A program made the translations under genes and the position numbers. A model generated the notes under the pieces. That model saw only the letters and a program-made list of their open reading frames with translations. It was not told where the DNA came from and did no database searches. Positions 6,530 through 13,381 of a stretch of DNA of 13,512 nucleotides are shown in pieces. The DNA lies in assembly GCA_003521845.1 (NCBI GenBank), contig DPHB01000001.1, positions 120,894-134,405 on the forward strand, read 5' to 3'. The DNA comes from Oceanospirillaceae bacterium (GTDB lineage Bacteria; Pseudomonadota; Gammaproteobacteria; Pseudomonadales; Balneatricaceae). Within the stretch, counting starts at the first letter, position 1. Every line of letters starts with the position of its first letter.

Positions 6530-7516
6530 CTACCCGTGTTGGCGAATTAGGTATTTGTCTCTGGTTTGCTCAGATACCCAATCATAATACTGCACCATCA
6601 TCCAGGTCATGACGATGCTAAAGGCGATTCTACCCCATAGTATGGCGGTTAGGTTGGCACCTACCAGCATGATGACAATGGTGTCCTCGATGATGCTATG
6701 GCAGAAGCCTAACAGCGTAACGGCGGCAAAGATGTCTTTCTTGTTAATGTTGCCGGTTTTGGCTTCTTTAATCAGAATGCCACCGCCAAAACCGATACCC
6801 AGAGTAATACCAATTAGGGTGATGTTGGTGGCCTCTTTGCCAATACCCATAATTTTTAGGAAGGGCCGCAGAGCCCATTGGATGAGCTTTTCGATGCCGA
6901 TAAGCTTGATGATTTTTAATAAGGTCATCAGCACCGTGATGATAAGGAACATGGCAAACAGGCTTTCTACCTGTGCTTGTGCCCAAGGAAGTAGGCCTGC
7001 GGGTACAGGCTGTGGCTGCCAGGCCATTTGTACTGGTTCTTGCAGGTTGCCTGAGTAGCTAAACCATTGATGTAATAGCCAGGCGAACAGATAACCACCA
7101 AGAGTTCGGAAGAGGACCACGCTACGCATACGCACTCCCGTGGCCTGAGCAATTTTGCCTTCTAGAGGAATGCTATGACCAATGAGCATCAACACGCCAA
7201 TGAGCGTCATTTGAGCGGTAGATAGGCTGCTAGGGTCAAGCAAACTAAACATCACTAATAAGCCTGCATAAAAATTCACCACCAGTGTAATAGCCCACAC
7301 CATGCCAATTTCTTCTGGTAAACCTAGGGTTGCCATCAAGGGTGCTATAAGCATGCCTAGCACATCAATAAGTCCCAGCTCTTGCAGCACCTTAACTAGG
7401 ATGATGATGGGGATCATGATGCGAAATAGGGGGATAGATACCGCCACGATATCTTTACCAATGTCACTAAAAAATTGCTGCCAAAACTGTGGCCGCAGTG
7501 GTGAAAGTTTATTCAT
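6530..7516 (-). CDS. nucleoside-recognition (Gate) domain membrane protein
   Basis: Integral membrane protein of 328 aa with about eight to nine hydrophobic segments. Two Gate-type blocks are visible: residues about 25-90 (IPLFRIMIPIIILVKVL, then LGLPEEIGMVWAITLVVNFYAG) and the C-terminal half, with LGIGFGGGILIKEAKTG and LLGFCHSIIEDTIVIMLVGANL. The conserved Glu, Asn and HSIIEDT residues inside membrane segments suggest a transport or ion-coupled role. The family name comes from similarity to nucleoside transporters, but the substrate of this subgroup is unknown. The gene is divergent from the LysE-type exporter gene (59 bp between starts) and is followed after 3 bp by arfB. It is complete, with no sign of disruption. 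Confidence 0.8.
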   Translation of the reverse strand: MNKLSPLRPQFWQQFFSDIGKDIVAVSIPLFRIMIPIIILVKVLQELGLIDVLGMLIAPLMATLGLPEEIGMVWAITLVVNFYAGLLVMFSLLDPSSLSTAQMTLIGVLMLIGHSIPLEGKIAQATGVRMRSVVLFRTLGGYLFAWLLHQWFSYSGNLQEPVQMAWQPQPVPAGLLPWAQAQVESLFAMFLIITVLMTLLKIIKLIGIEKLIQWALRPFLKIMGIGKEATNITLIGITLGIGFGGGILIKEAKTGNINKKDIFAAVTLLGFCHSIIEDTIVIMLVGANLTAILWGRIAFSIVMTWMMVQYYDWVSEQTRDKYLIRQHG

Positions 7517-7575
7517 TGACGGGCTCTTTAAAGTGTCGCACTATGCGTGGCTGTATTTAAGGATGGAATTATGCC

Positions 7576-8193
7576 ATGGAAACCGCTGCAATTATCGCTT
7601 TTGCCACAACTTTCTTTTTTGTCTCGATTACTCCTGGTATGTGCATGACGTTGGCATTGACTCTGGGCATGACCGTGGGGTTGCGCCGCACCATGTGGAT
7701 GATGGTTGGTGAGCTAGTGGGTGTGGGTAGCATTGCCGTCCTGTCGATGGTGGGGGTAGCGGCCCTAGTACTAAAATACCCGTCGGCTTTCATTATTTTG
7801 AAAGTTGGTGGTGGTGCTTATTTGGCCTACCTTGGCGTGCAGTTATGGCGATCACGGGGCAAGATGGCCATTGACTTGTCCGGTGCCGCTAAGTACACGG
7901 GACGTTGGGAACTAATTAGCCAGGGTTTTTTAACGGCCATTGCCAACCCCAAAGGCTGGGCTTTTTGCATTGCCTTGTTGCCGCCATTTATCAATATGCA
8001 GCAGCCATTTGTGCCACAAGTTGTGATTATTGTGGCTGTTATTAGTTTTACCGAGTTCATCTCTATGGTGGGCTATGCCTTAGGTGGCAAGAGCTTAGGC
8101 AAGCTGTTAATGAAAGGCAACAACGTACGCGTTATGAATCGTATAGCGGGTACCTTGATGTTGGCTGTGGCACTTTGGCTAGCGATGGGCTAA
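7576..8193 (+). CDS. LysE/RhtB family amino-acid exporter
   Basis: Inner-membrane exporter of 205 aa, the standard length of the RhtB branch, with about six hydrophobic segments. Family features are the opening FATTFFFVSITPGMCMTLALTLGMTVGLRRTM with the PGP-like turn changed to PGM, then ILKVGGGAYLAYLGVQLWRS and FLTAIANPKGWAFCIALLPPFI. Members export amino acids or their analogues; specificity cannot be read here. The ATG at 7576 is preceded by GGAA about 7 nt upstream. Two nearby ATG triplets (7563, 7571) are out of frame. It is convergent with the mttB-gcvT-like operon, and that operon's terminator lies between them. Confidence 0.88.
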   Translation: METAAIIAFATTFFFVSITPGMCMTLALTLGMTVGLRRTMWMMVGELVGVGSIAVLSMVGVAALVLKYPSAFIILKVGGGAYLAYLGVQLWRSRGKMAIDLSGAAKYTGRWELISQGFLTAIANPKGWAFCIALLPPFINMQQPFVPQVVIIVAVISFTEFISMVGYALGGKSLGKLLMKGNNVRVMNRIAGTLMLAVALWLAMG

Positions 8194-8259
8194 TGATGGG
8201 CTAGGTGCAAGGCGGATGCTGAGTTTTGCTGGTTGGCTTTTGCCATTCGTTTGAGACAT

Positions 8260-8292
8260 AAAAACTGGCTCTCTATTGTATAAAGAGCCAGT
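8260..8292 (-). terminator. rho-independent terminator of the mttB-gcvT-like operon
   Basis: ACTGGCTCT (8264-8272) and AGAGCCAGT (8284-8292) form a perfect 9-bp stem with an 11-nt loop. Read on the minus strand the stem runs into TTTTT (complement of 8264-8260). It begins 23 bp past the stop of the GcvT-like gene, which makes it that operon's terminator. Confidence 0.85.
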
Positions 8293-8314
8293 GAGTACTT
8301 CGCCGTGTCGTGAA

Positions 8315-9421
8315 TTACTCGGCGTGGGTACGACTCTTTTGGGGGTCATAAAAGGGTAAGCTAGCAATGGTTGCAGTACCGTTATAGCCTTCACTTCTCA
8401 CTTCTAGTTCCGTACCTGCGGTATTGGCGCTGGCTTGGATATGCGCAAGTGCAAGCGTTTGGCCAAGACGGTGAGAGAAACCTGGGCTGTTGATTACACC
8501 TACTTCTTCGCCATTCAGCCAAAGTGTTTCACCACCTTCTAGCGGCTGTTCACCGCTTATGCCGACACCAGCACCAACTAACTTAGGACTGGCTTCACTA
8601 GCCAAGGCGGCTTGTTTGCCACGATAGTCGCTCTTGTTGCGATTGATGGTGAACCCCAAGCCTACTTCCCAAGGCGTATGGTCTTCGGTCATGTCGTAGC
8701 CATAGAACAACAAGCCTGCTTCGATGCGCACCTTGTCAAGGGCTGTGAAAGAACAAGCCATGACGCCTTGATCGGCACCTTGTTCTAGCAATGCATCCCA
8801 AATGAGAGGTGCTTGCTGTGCACTGCAGAAAATTTCATAACCGCGTTCGCCAGAATAGCCCGTGCGTGATAGGCGCACTGAGTGGCCGCACAGCTCCACT
8901 TGCTGGTGCTGAAAATAACCCATTTCAGCAACATCCGAGGTGGTGTTGGCATTGACAAGGGCTAATGCCAAAGGGCCTTGTACGGCAATGTTATGTAAAT
9001 CGTCATCCAGCTCAATGCTGACGTCAAGCCCCTGGGCTGCCGCTTGTAACAAGGCCATGCTATCACCCGAACCGTGGCAGTATAGGTATTGATTGTCGCC
9101 GTTATTAGCAATGATGGCATCGTCGGCCATAGTGCCTTGATCTGTGAGAATGCTGCCATAGACGCTGTGACCTGGGGCCACCTTAGTCATGTCGCGAGAA
9201 ATCATATAGTCCACGACTTGCAACGCATCGGGGCCGCGTACATAGACCTTCTTTAATGGCGACATGTCAAACAAACCAGCTGCTTCACGCACCGCATCGT
9301 GTTCATCGTTGGGGTCGGTGTTGTAGGACCAGGCAGTGCCCATGTCGTTCCAGTCTTCTAGGCCTGAACCCAGGGCTTGGTGACGTGATGCTAAGGCAGA
9401 AGTGCGAGGGGAGTCGCTCAT
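8315..9421 (-). CDS. GcvT-like folate-dependent aminomethyl/methyltransferase family protein
   Basis: A 368-aa member of the GcvT/DmdA superfamily, which binds tetrahydrofolate and transfers one-carbon groups. The folate-binding domain includes LFDMSPLKKVYVRGPDAL (about 50-67) and ILTDQGTMADDAII, whose Asp100-Asp101 correspond to the conserved Asp of the glycine-cleavage T-protein. Then come RTGYSGERGYEIF and KVRIEAGLLFYGYDM, followed by a C-terminal barrel (GVINSPGFSHRLGQTLALAHI). It is unlikely to be the true T-protein: no P- or H-protein genes adjoin, and the N-terminus is extended and divergent. The ATG at 9421 has GGAG 6 nt upstream. It follows mttB by 29 bp in one transcript, so it probably accepts methyl groups from, or completes demethylation of, the MttB substrate, for example a methylamine or betaine. 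A dimethylsulfoniopropionate demethylase-like activity is an alternative. Substrate unproven. Confidence 0.82.
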   Translation of the reverse strand: MSDSPRTSALASRHQALGSGLEDWNDMGTAWSYNTDPNDEHDAVREAAGLFDMSPLKKVYVRGPDALQVVDYMISRDMTKVAPGHSVYGSILTDQGTMADDAIIANNGDNQYLYCHGSGDSMALLQAAAQGLDVSIELDDDLHNIAVQGPLALALVNANTTSDVAEMGYFQHQQVELCGHSVRLSRTGYSGERGYEIFCSAQQAPLIWDALLEQGADQGVMACSFTALDKVRIEAGLLFYGYDMTEDHTPWEVGLGFTINRNKSDYRGKQAALASEASPKLVGAGVGISGEQPLEGGETLWLNGEEVGVINSPGFSHRLGQTLALAHIQASANTAGTELEVRSEGYNGTATIASLPFYDPQKSRTHAE

Positions 9422-9450
9422 GGTATTCTCCGTTAAGTTTATTTTGGTGT

Positions 9451-11031
9451 TTAGTGGCTGTTATAAAATGCTTTGCGGTCTTGCATAAAGGCCTGTAATT
9501 CACGCTCTATGGCCGCCTCCATAGGGGGCTCTTGGTAGTTGGCAAGCATGGATTGCCAAATACCTTGGGCACGAAGCTCCATATCTGCACAGCCATTGGC
9601 ACTCCAGGTTTCAAATGGCTGGGTGTCGACCAGATTGGATTGGTAGTTGGCGTTTTCAAAATGCGTGAGTGTGTGTTCGATACCCAGAAAGTTTTCACCA
9701 TGGCGAGTTTGTTCGTACGCTGCTCCCGCTAAACTGTCTGGGTTGATGTCTAAACCTGCAGAATAGCGATGCAGCATGCCGCAATGATCCAGGTCCATAA
9801 CGAACTTCTCGTAGCCCATGGTCAGTCCGCCTTCCAGCCAGCCAGCGGCATGCAGCACATAATGCGAGCCAGCCTGCAAACCGCTGTTCATGGTGTCCGA
9901 GGACTCTTGCATGGCTTGGCCATCGGCGGTTTTTGCTGCGGTCAATTGGCCACCACAACGTAATGGTAGGTTAAGCTCTCGGCTCATTTGTCCCACGGCC
10001 AAGGCCGCTAGGTTGGCTTCTGGGGTGCCAAAGGTGGGGGCACCGGTTTGTAGGTTCATGGTCGATAAAAAATTGCCATAGACCACGGAAGTACCTGGGC
10101 GTATTAGCTGGGATAGGGCAATACCTACCATGGCTTCTGCGTGGGATTGGGCCACCAGGGCCGGTATGGTGACCGGCCCCATAGCACCGCCAATAATAAA
10201 GGGTGACAAGACAATACCTTGGCCAGCTGCGGCGTAGGCTTTTAGGGCCTTGGTCATGGTGCCATCATAACTAAGGGGCGAATTGGCATTAATATTGCCT
10301 TGAATCACACAATGTTGGTCCAGGAATTCCTTACCAAAGGCAATTTGCGCCATAGCGATGGAGTCTTCGGCTCTTTCTGGTGCCGTGACAGAACCCATAA
10401 AGGGTTTGCTGGAATAACGTAAATGGGCGTAGACCATGTCTAGGTGGCGGTGGTTGACATCGATGTCTACAGGTTCACACACAGTGCCGCCGGAGTGGTG
10501 TAGGTAGGGTGTGCTATGGGAAAGTTTGATGAAGTTAGTAAAGTCTTCTAGAGTCGCATAACGGCGGCCCTTTTCTAAGCAGCGCACAAAGGGAGAGCCA
10601 TAGGCAGGGGTAAATATGACATTGTCACCGCCCACGGGGGCATTGAATTGGGCTTCACGCCCATACAAGGTGAACTGGCTAGGTGCTGTGCGACACAAGT
10701 GTTTGGCAAGGCCGGCTTCGAAGTGCGCACGATTACCTTCAATGCGGGCCCCAGCGGCGGCCAATATGTCCAAGGCTTCAGGGTCATCATGAAAGACGAT
10801 GCCTCTTCTTTGCAGTAGCCAATCGGCTTGGTCAGCAATTTGTTTGACCTGATCTGCATTTAAAATATCGTACGCAGGTAGGCGCCTTTTAATCGCTTTA
10901 CAGGGTATCTTGCTCTGTTGTAAGCGGCGTTGTATGCGTGCGGTACGGCCACCTTTGTTACTTCTTTCGCGTTTCTTATTCGTTGCTATAGCAGGGGCTA
11001 CTTGACAAACTTGGCTGTTAGTCTCTAACAT
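9451..11031 (-). CDS. non-pyrrolysine trimethylamine methyltransferase (MttB) family protein
   Basis: A 526-aa TIM-barrel methyltransferase of the MttB superfamily, which removes a methyl group from trimethylamine, glycine betaine or related quaternary amines, classically onto a corrinoid protein. Recognisable segments are the basic N-terminus (KGGRTARIQRRLQQ), the family start region ILNADQVKQIADQADWLLQRRGIVF, IFTPAYGSPFVRC, the central VIQGNINANSPLSYDGTMTKAL (242-263), LSPFIIGGAMGPVT and YGNFLSTMNLQTGAPTFGTPEANL (318-341). Archaeal MttB has a pyrrolysine (amber codon) near residue 334; here the frame is open throughout, so this is a non-Pyl homologue. Several such proteins elsewhere act on glycine betaine or carnitine, so trimethylamine itself is unlikely. 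No corrinoid protein or reductive activator is encoded nearby. It has its own promoter and the GcvT-like gene follows 29 bp downstream; expression is probably controlled by the divergent LysR protein. Confidence 0.85.
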   Translation of the reverse strand: MLETNSQVCQVAPAIATNKKRERSNKGGRTARIQRRLQQSKIPCKAIKRRLPAYDILNADQVKQIADQADWLLQRRGIVFHDDPEALDILAAAGARIEGNRAHFEAGLAKHLCRTAPSQFTLYGREAQFNAPVGGDNVIFTPAYGSPFVRCLEKGRRYATLEDFTNFIKLSHSTPYLHHSGGTVCEPVDIDVNHRHLDMVYAHLRYSSKPFMGSVTAPERAEDSIAMAQIAFGKEFLDQHCVIQGNINANSPLSYDGTMTKALKAYAAAGQGIVLSPFIIGGAMGPVTIPALVAQSHAEAMVGIALSQLIRPGTSVVYGNFLSTMNLQTGAPTFGTPEANLAALAVGQMSRELNLPLRCGGQLTAAKTADGQAMQESSDTMNSGLQAGSHYVLHAAGWLEGGLTMGYEKFVMDLDHCGMLHRYSAGLDINPDSLAGAAYEQTRHGENFLGIEHTLTHFENANYQSNLVDTQPFETWSANGCADMELRAQGIWQSMLANYQEPPMEAAIERELQAFMQDRKAFYNSH

Positions 11032-11063
11032 GGCGATCTACTCAAAGGTTATTTCATGGCGCT

Positions 11064-11092
11064 GTTATATCTCTACTTTAGCTATGTAACAA
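11064..11092 (-). promoter_or_regulatory. sigma70-like promoter of the mttB operon
   Basis: On the minus strand TTGTTA (complement of 11087-11092) is followed after exactly 17 nt by TATAAC (complement of 11064-11069). The leader to the ATG at 11031 would be about 25 nt. Both hexamers are close to consensus. Confidence 0.6.
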
Positions 11093-11096
11093 GCTA
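11079..11096. promoter_or_regulatory. candidate LysR binding site TAGCT-N8-AGCTA
   Basis: Five-base arms TAGCT (11079-11083) and AGCTA (11092-11096) form an interrupted dyad that overlaps the -35 of the mttB promoter and lies in the 102-bp gap between divergent lysR and mttB. Position and size fit a LysR-type regulator site; the arms are short, so chance is possible. Confidence 0.4.
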
Positions 11097-11133
11097 GAAA
11101 ATTTATCCGTATCGTACAAAAAATTTAAACACT

Positions 11134-12060
11134 ATGAAATTTCAACAATTTGACAGCTTACGGCTCTTTATTGAGGTTGCTAAGTGCCGCAGTTTTACCC
11201 AGGCGGCGGGTGCTTTGCATATGACCAAAGGGGCCATTAGTTACCAGATGCAACAGTTAGAAGCTGCGTTAGGTTTTGCTGTATTTTTGCGTCAGCCGCG
11301 CGGTGTAAAACTGACGGAAAAGGGGCAAGCCTTGATGGCGAATGCTGAGGCGAGTTTTTTGCAGTTACATGAATTTATAGATGAGCTGCGCGAACAGCAG
11401 CAGTGGCAGTTGACCGTGGGTATGTCCAGCTATTTTGCCGCACGTTGGTTGGCACCAAGGCTGGTGAACTTTATGTATATCAATCCCCACATTGATATTC
11501 GCTTGCAGCCCTTAGCTGATCAAGAAGATAGTCTGTCTGAGCACATTGATCTTGCTATACGTTGGGGAGATGGCCAATGGCAAGATGTTGATACGGAACT
11601 ACTCTGGCTTTGCCCGGTTTTTCCTTGTGCTGGTATAGATATGGCCGCCAGTCTAGAAAATTTAGATGGACCCCAGTTACAACAAGCCATGAATCAACTA
11701 CCCCGCTTGCGTGACAGAGGTGGTAGCGAAGCCTGGTCAGCTTGGATGCAAAAGGCGGGTTTGCGCTTGCGTAAACAAGGGCAGGATCACTTGATTATTT
11801 CAGACCCTGCGGTGCGTTTGTTGTATGTGATGAATAATCAAGGTTTGGGCCTGTATGATGAGCTGGCGCAACCAGAACTTGATTCGGGTAAGTTACGGCG
11901 TATTTCTGATGTGGCTCTGGATAACCATGGCTATTATCTTGTATACCCATTAAAGCGCCAGGCTTCCGCGGCAGTGTCGGCGTTTCGTGAGTGGTTACAG
12001 AATGAGGTAGCATCGTCAAGGTGGCAGCCTGCGCCTTTGGCAGCGTTGCCAGAATTGTAA
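11134..12060 (+). CDS. LysR-family transcriptional regulator, GcvA-like
   Basis: A 308-aa DNA-binding regulator. Residues about 6-65 form the winged helix-turn-helix (SLRLFIEVAKCRSFTQAAGALHMTKGAISYQMQQLE, then VFLRQPRGVKLTEKGQ). A periplasmic-binding-like effector domain starts near residue 92 (WQLTVGMSSYFAARWLAPRL). Features such as PRLVNF...P.IDIRLQP and IDLAIRWGDG are typical of the GcvA branch. It is divergent from the mttB operon with 102 bp between, the usual layout for a LysR protein controlling its neighbour and itself, and the dyad at 11079-11096 lies in that gap. The GcvA likeness matches the one-carbon theme of the adjacent GcvT-like gene. The inducer is probably the methylated substrate or a product, which is inference. 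Confidence 0.9.
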   Translation: MKFQQFDSLRLFIEVAKCRSFTQAAGALHMTKGAISYQMQQLEAALGFAVFLRQPRGVKLTEKGQALMANAEASFLQLHEFIDELREQQQWQLTVGMSSYFAARWLAPRLVNFMYINPHIDIRLQPLADQEDSLSEHIDLAIRWGDGQWQDVDTELLWLCPVFPCAGIDMAASLENLDGPQLQQAMNQLPRLRDRGGSEAWSAWMQKAGLRLRKQGQDHLIISDPAVRLLYVMNNQGLGLYDELAQPELDSGKLRRISDVALDNHGYYLVYPLKRQASAAVSAFREWLQNEVASSRWQPAPLAALPEL

Positions 12061-12062
12061 AT

Positions 12063-12090
12063 AAAAAGACCGCCGTGGCGGTCTTTTTTT
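12063..12090. terminator. bidirectional rho-independent terminator
   Basis: GACCGCC-GT-GGCGGTC (12068-12083) is a perfect 7-bp GC-rich stem, extended by A-U pairs from AAAAA (12063-12067) and TTTTTTT (12084-12090). It follows the lysR stop by a few bases on the plus strand and the monooxygenase stop (12106) by about 16 on the minus strand, and has U-tracts in both directions. Confidence 0.92.
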
Positions 12091-12105
12091 CATGGGTTCT
12101 GCTAG

Positions 12106-13281
12106 TTATAGTAAGCGTGGATCTGGGTCCATTCCCAAGATGTGGCGGCCGTAAATTTGTTTGCAAACGTCGTAGTCAGTGTAGGCGTGAGCTGCGGTCA
12201 TGTGAGACTCACGGAACAAACGCTGGGCGTCGTTATCCAAGAACCAAGCATTAGCACCAGAGGATTCAAACAAGCGGTCTACGGACTCAACACACATTTT
12301 GACGGCATAGGCTTGGTTAGTACGCCAGTTGGCCAGTTGTTCGCTAGAAGGTAGCTCCTGCTTCTTGCCCATGGCGGATAAGTCGTCCCACTCTTTTTCT
12401 AACAGTGCGCGGGCGGCGTTGATCTGATGCTGGGATTCAGCCAAACGCATGTACGCTGGTACGTCTTGGCCAACGTTGGCGCCAGTGTAGGCGCGGATAC
12501 GGTTTTTGGAACGTTCGATAAACCATTCGATCATCTTTTCGGCAATGCCTAAGCTGATAGCGGAAAAGCCACAGGCAAAATAAGGGCGGTAAGCGGCAAA
12601 GAAAATTTCAGATTCTGGGTACATGCCCCAACCGTCGGATTGGCCGGTCATCAGTGCTTGTGCGGACTGGATGCGGTGTTCAGGGACAAACGCGTTCTTG
12701 ATGCTTAGAGTCTTGGTGCCAGAACCTTTCATGGCCATAGCATGCCAATCATCAATAATTTCGTAGTCAGAACGAGGAATTAAAGCAAAGTGTTGATGAC
12801 GCTTTGGGTTTACCTTGGCACCTTCACGCAAAAAGCCACAGATAGCCCATTCAGCGTGGTCACAACCCGAACTCCAAGTAAGGTCACCAGAGAACATTAC
12901 ACCGCCCTCAACCTCTTCAGTTTTGCCAAATGGTGCGATGGAGGAGCTAGCGGTGGCTGTTGGATCATCACCCCATACATCAATTTGTGCTTGCTCAGAA
13001 AACAAAGCCAATTGATGCTGGTGGGTATTCAAAAGCTGTGCAGCCCAAGTCGTACCGCCGCAAGCGCCTGCTAAAAGGGCGGTAGCTTCACAGAATTCAC
13101 GCAAAGAAACTTCCATACCGCCCCATTTTTTAGGCTGGAAGGCACGGGTGTAACCAATTTTCTTCAACAATTCGATGTTGTCGGGGTGTGCCATGCGCAG
13201 TTTTTCAGTTTCAAAACGACGTGATTCGATCTCTGGCAAGATTTCTTTGACGCGCTCTACTAGGGTAAATTCCTGAGCCAT
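12106..13281 (-). CDS. HsaA-like group D flavin-dependent monooxygenase (acyl-CoA dehydrogenase fold)
   Basis: A 391-aa soluble oxygenase related to HsaA and p-hydroxyphenylacetate hydroxylase, which use reduced flavin supplied by a separate reductase to hydroxylate phenolic or similar substrates. Diagnostic segments are RAFQPKKWGGMEVSLREFCEA, LLAGACGGTTWAAQLLNTHQHQLALF, the flavin-site motif LTWSSGCDHAEW, and a C-terminal RLFESSGANAWFLDNDAQRLFRESHMTAAHA matching the same part of HsaA. The length matches HsaA (about 394). It lacks the catalytic Glu context of true acyl-CoA dehydrogenases. ATG 13281 is chosen because AGAGGT (13288-13293) lies 6 nt upstream. A longer in-frame version from 13377 would read through the palindrome at 13320-13337 and a probable -10, so it is unlikely. 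No flavin reductase (HsaB-like) gene adjoins and the substrate is unknown. Confidence 0.83.
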   Translation of the reverse strand: MAQEFTLVERVKEILPEIESRRFETEKLRMAHPDNIELLKKIGYTRAFQPKKWGGMEVSLREFCEATALLAGACGGTTWAAQLLNTHQHQLALFSEQAQIDVWGDDPTATASSSIAPFGKTEEVEGGVMFSGDLTWSSGCDHAEWAICGFLREGAKVNPKRHQHFALIPRSDYEIIDDWHAMAMKGSGTKTLSIKNAFVPEHRIQSAQALMTGQSDGWGMYPESEIFFAAYRPYFACGFSAISLGIAEKMIEWFIERSKNRIRAYTGANVGQDVPAYMRLAESQHQINAARALLEKEWDDLSAMGKKQELPSSEQLANWRTNQAYAVKMCVESVDRLFESSGANAWFLDNDAQRLFRESHMTAAHAYTDYDVCKQIYGRHILGMDPDPRLL

Positions 13282-13319
13282 GTGAATACCTCTGTTTGGT
13301 AGCATTTTTTCTTTATTTA

Positions 13320-13337
13320 TAGTTAACATGTTAACTA
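13320..13337. promoter_or_regulatory. perfect 18-bp palindromic operator upstream of the HsaA-like gene
   Basis: TAGTTAACATGTTAACTA is identical to its reverse complement. It sits 39 bp upstream of the chosen ATG and abuts a minus-strand TATAAA (complement of 13316-13321) that could be the -10. A perfect dyad overlapping a promoter strongly suggests a dimeric repressor (TetR, MarR or GntR type). The regulator is not identified in the window. Confidence 0.65.
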
Positions 13338-13381
13338 ATTGCGTGTTTATGATAGCAAGACTTGTTGCCGATGCCAAGTGT

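Noticed and set aside
6609..7058. Plus-strand ORF of 149 codons opposite the Gate-domain gene
   Set aside because: It is antisense to a clear membrane-protein gene, has low-complexity Met/Ile/Pro-rich composition typical of a shadow frame, and shows no recognisable domain.
8315..9421. Glycine cleavage system T-protein (gcvT)
   Set aside because: No gcvH or gcvP nearby, the partner is mttB, and the N-terminus differs from true T-proteins; the family match is kept but not the name.
9451..11031. Pyrrolysine-dependent trimethylamine methyltransferase
   Set aside because: No in-frame amber codon interrupts the gene, and Pyl usage would be unexpected in this type of bacterium.
11795..12166. Minus-strand ORF of 123 codons across the lysR end and terminator
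   Set aside because: It runs through the bidirectional terminator and antisense to lysR, which a real gene would not do.
13282..13377. N-terminal extension of the HsaA-like protein
   Set aside because: The extension covers the 18-bp palindrome and a probable -10, has no homology to HsaA, and the inner ATG has a good Shine-Dalgarno.
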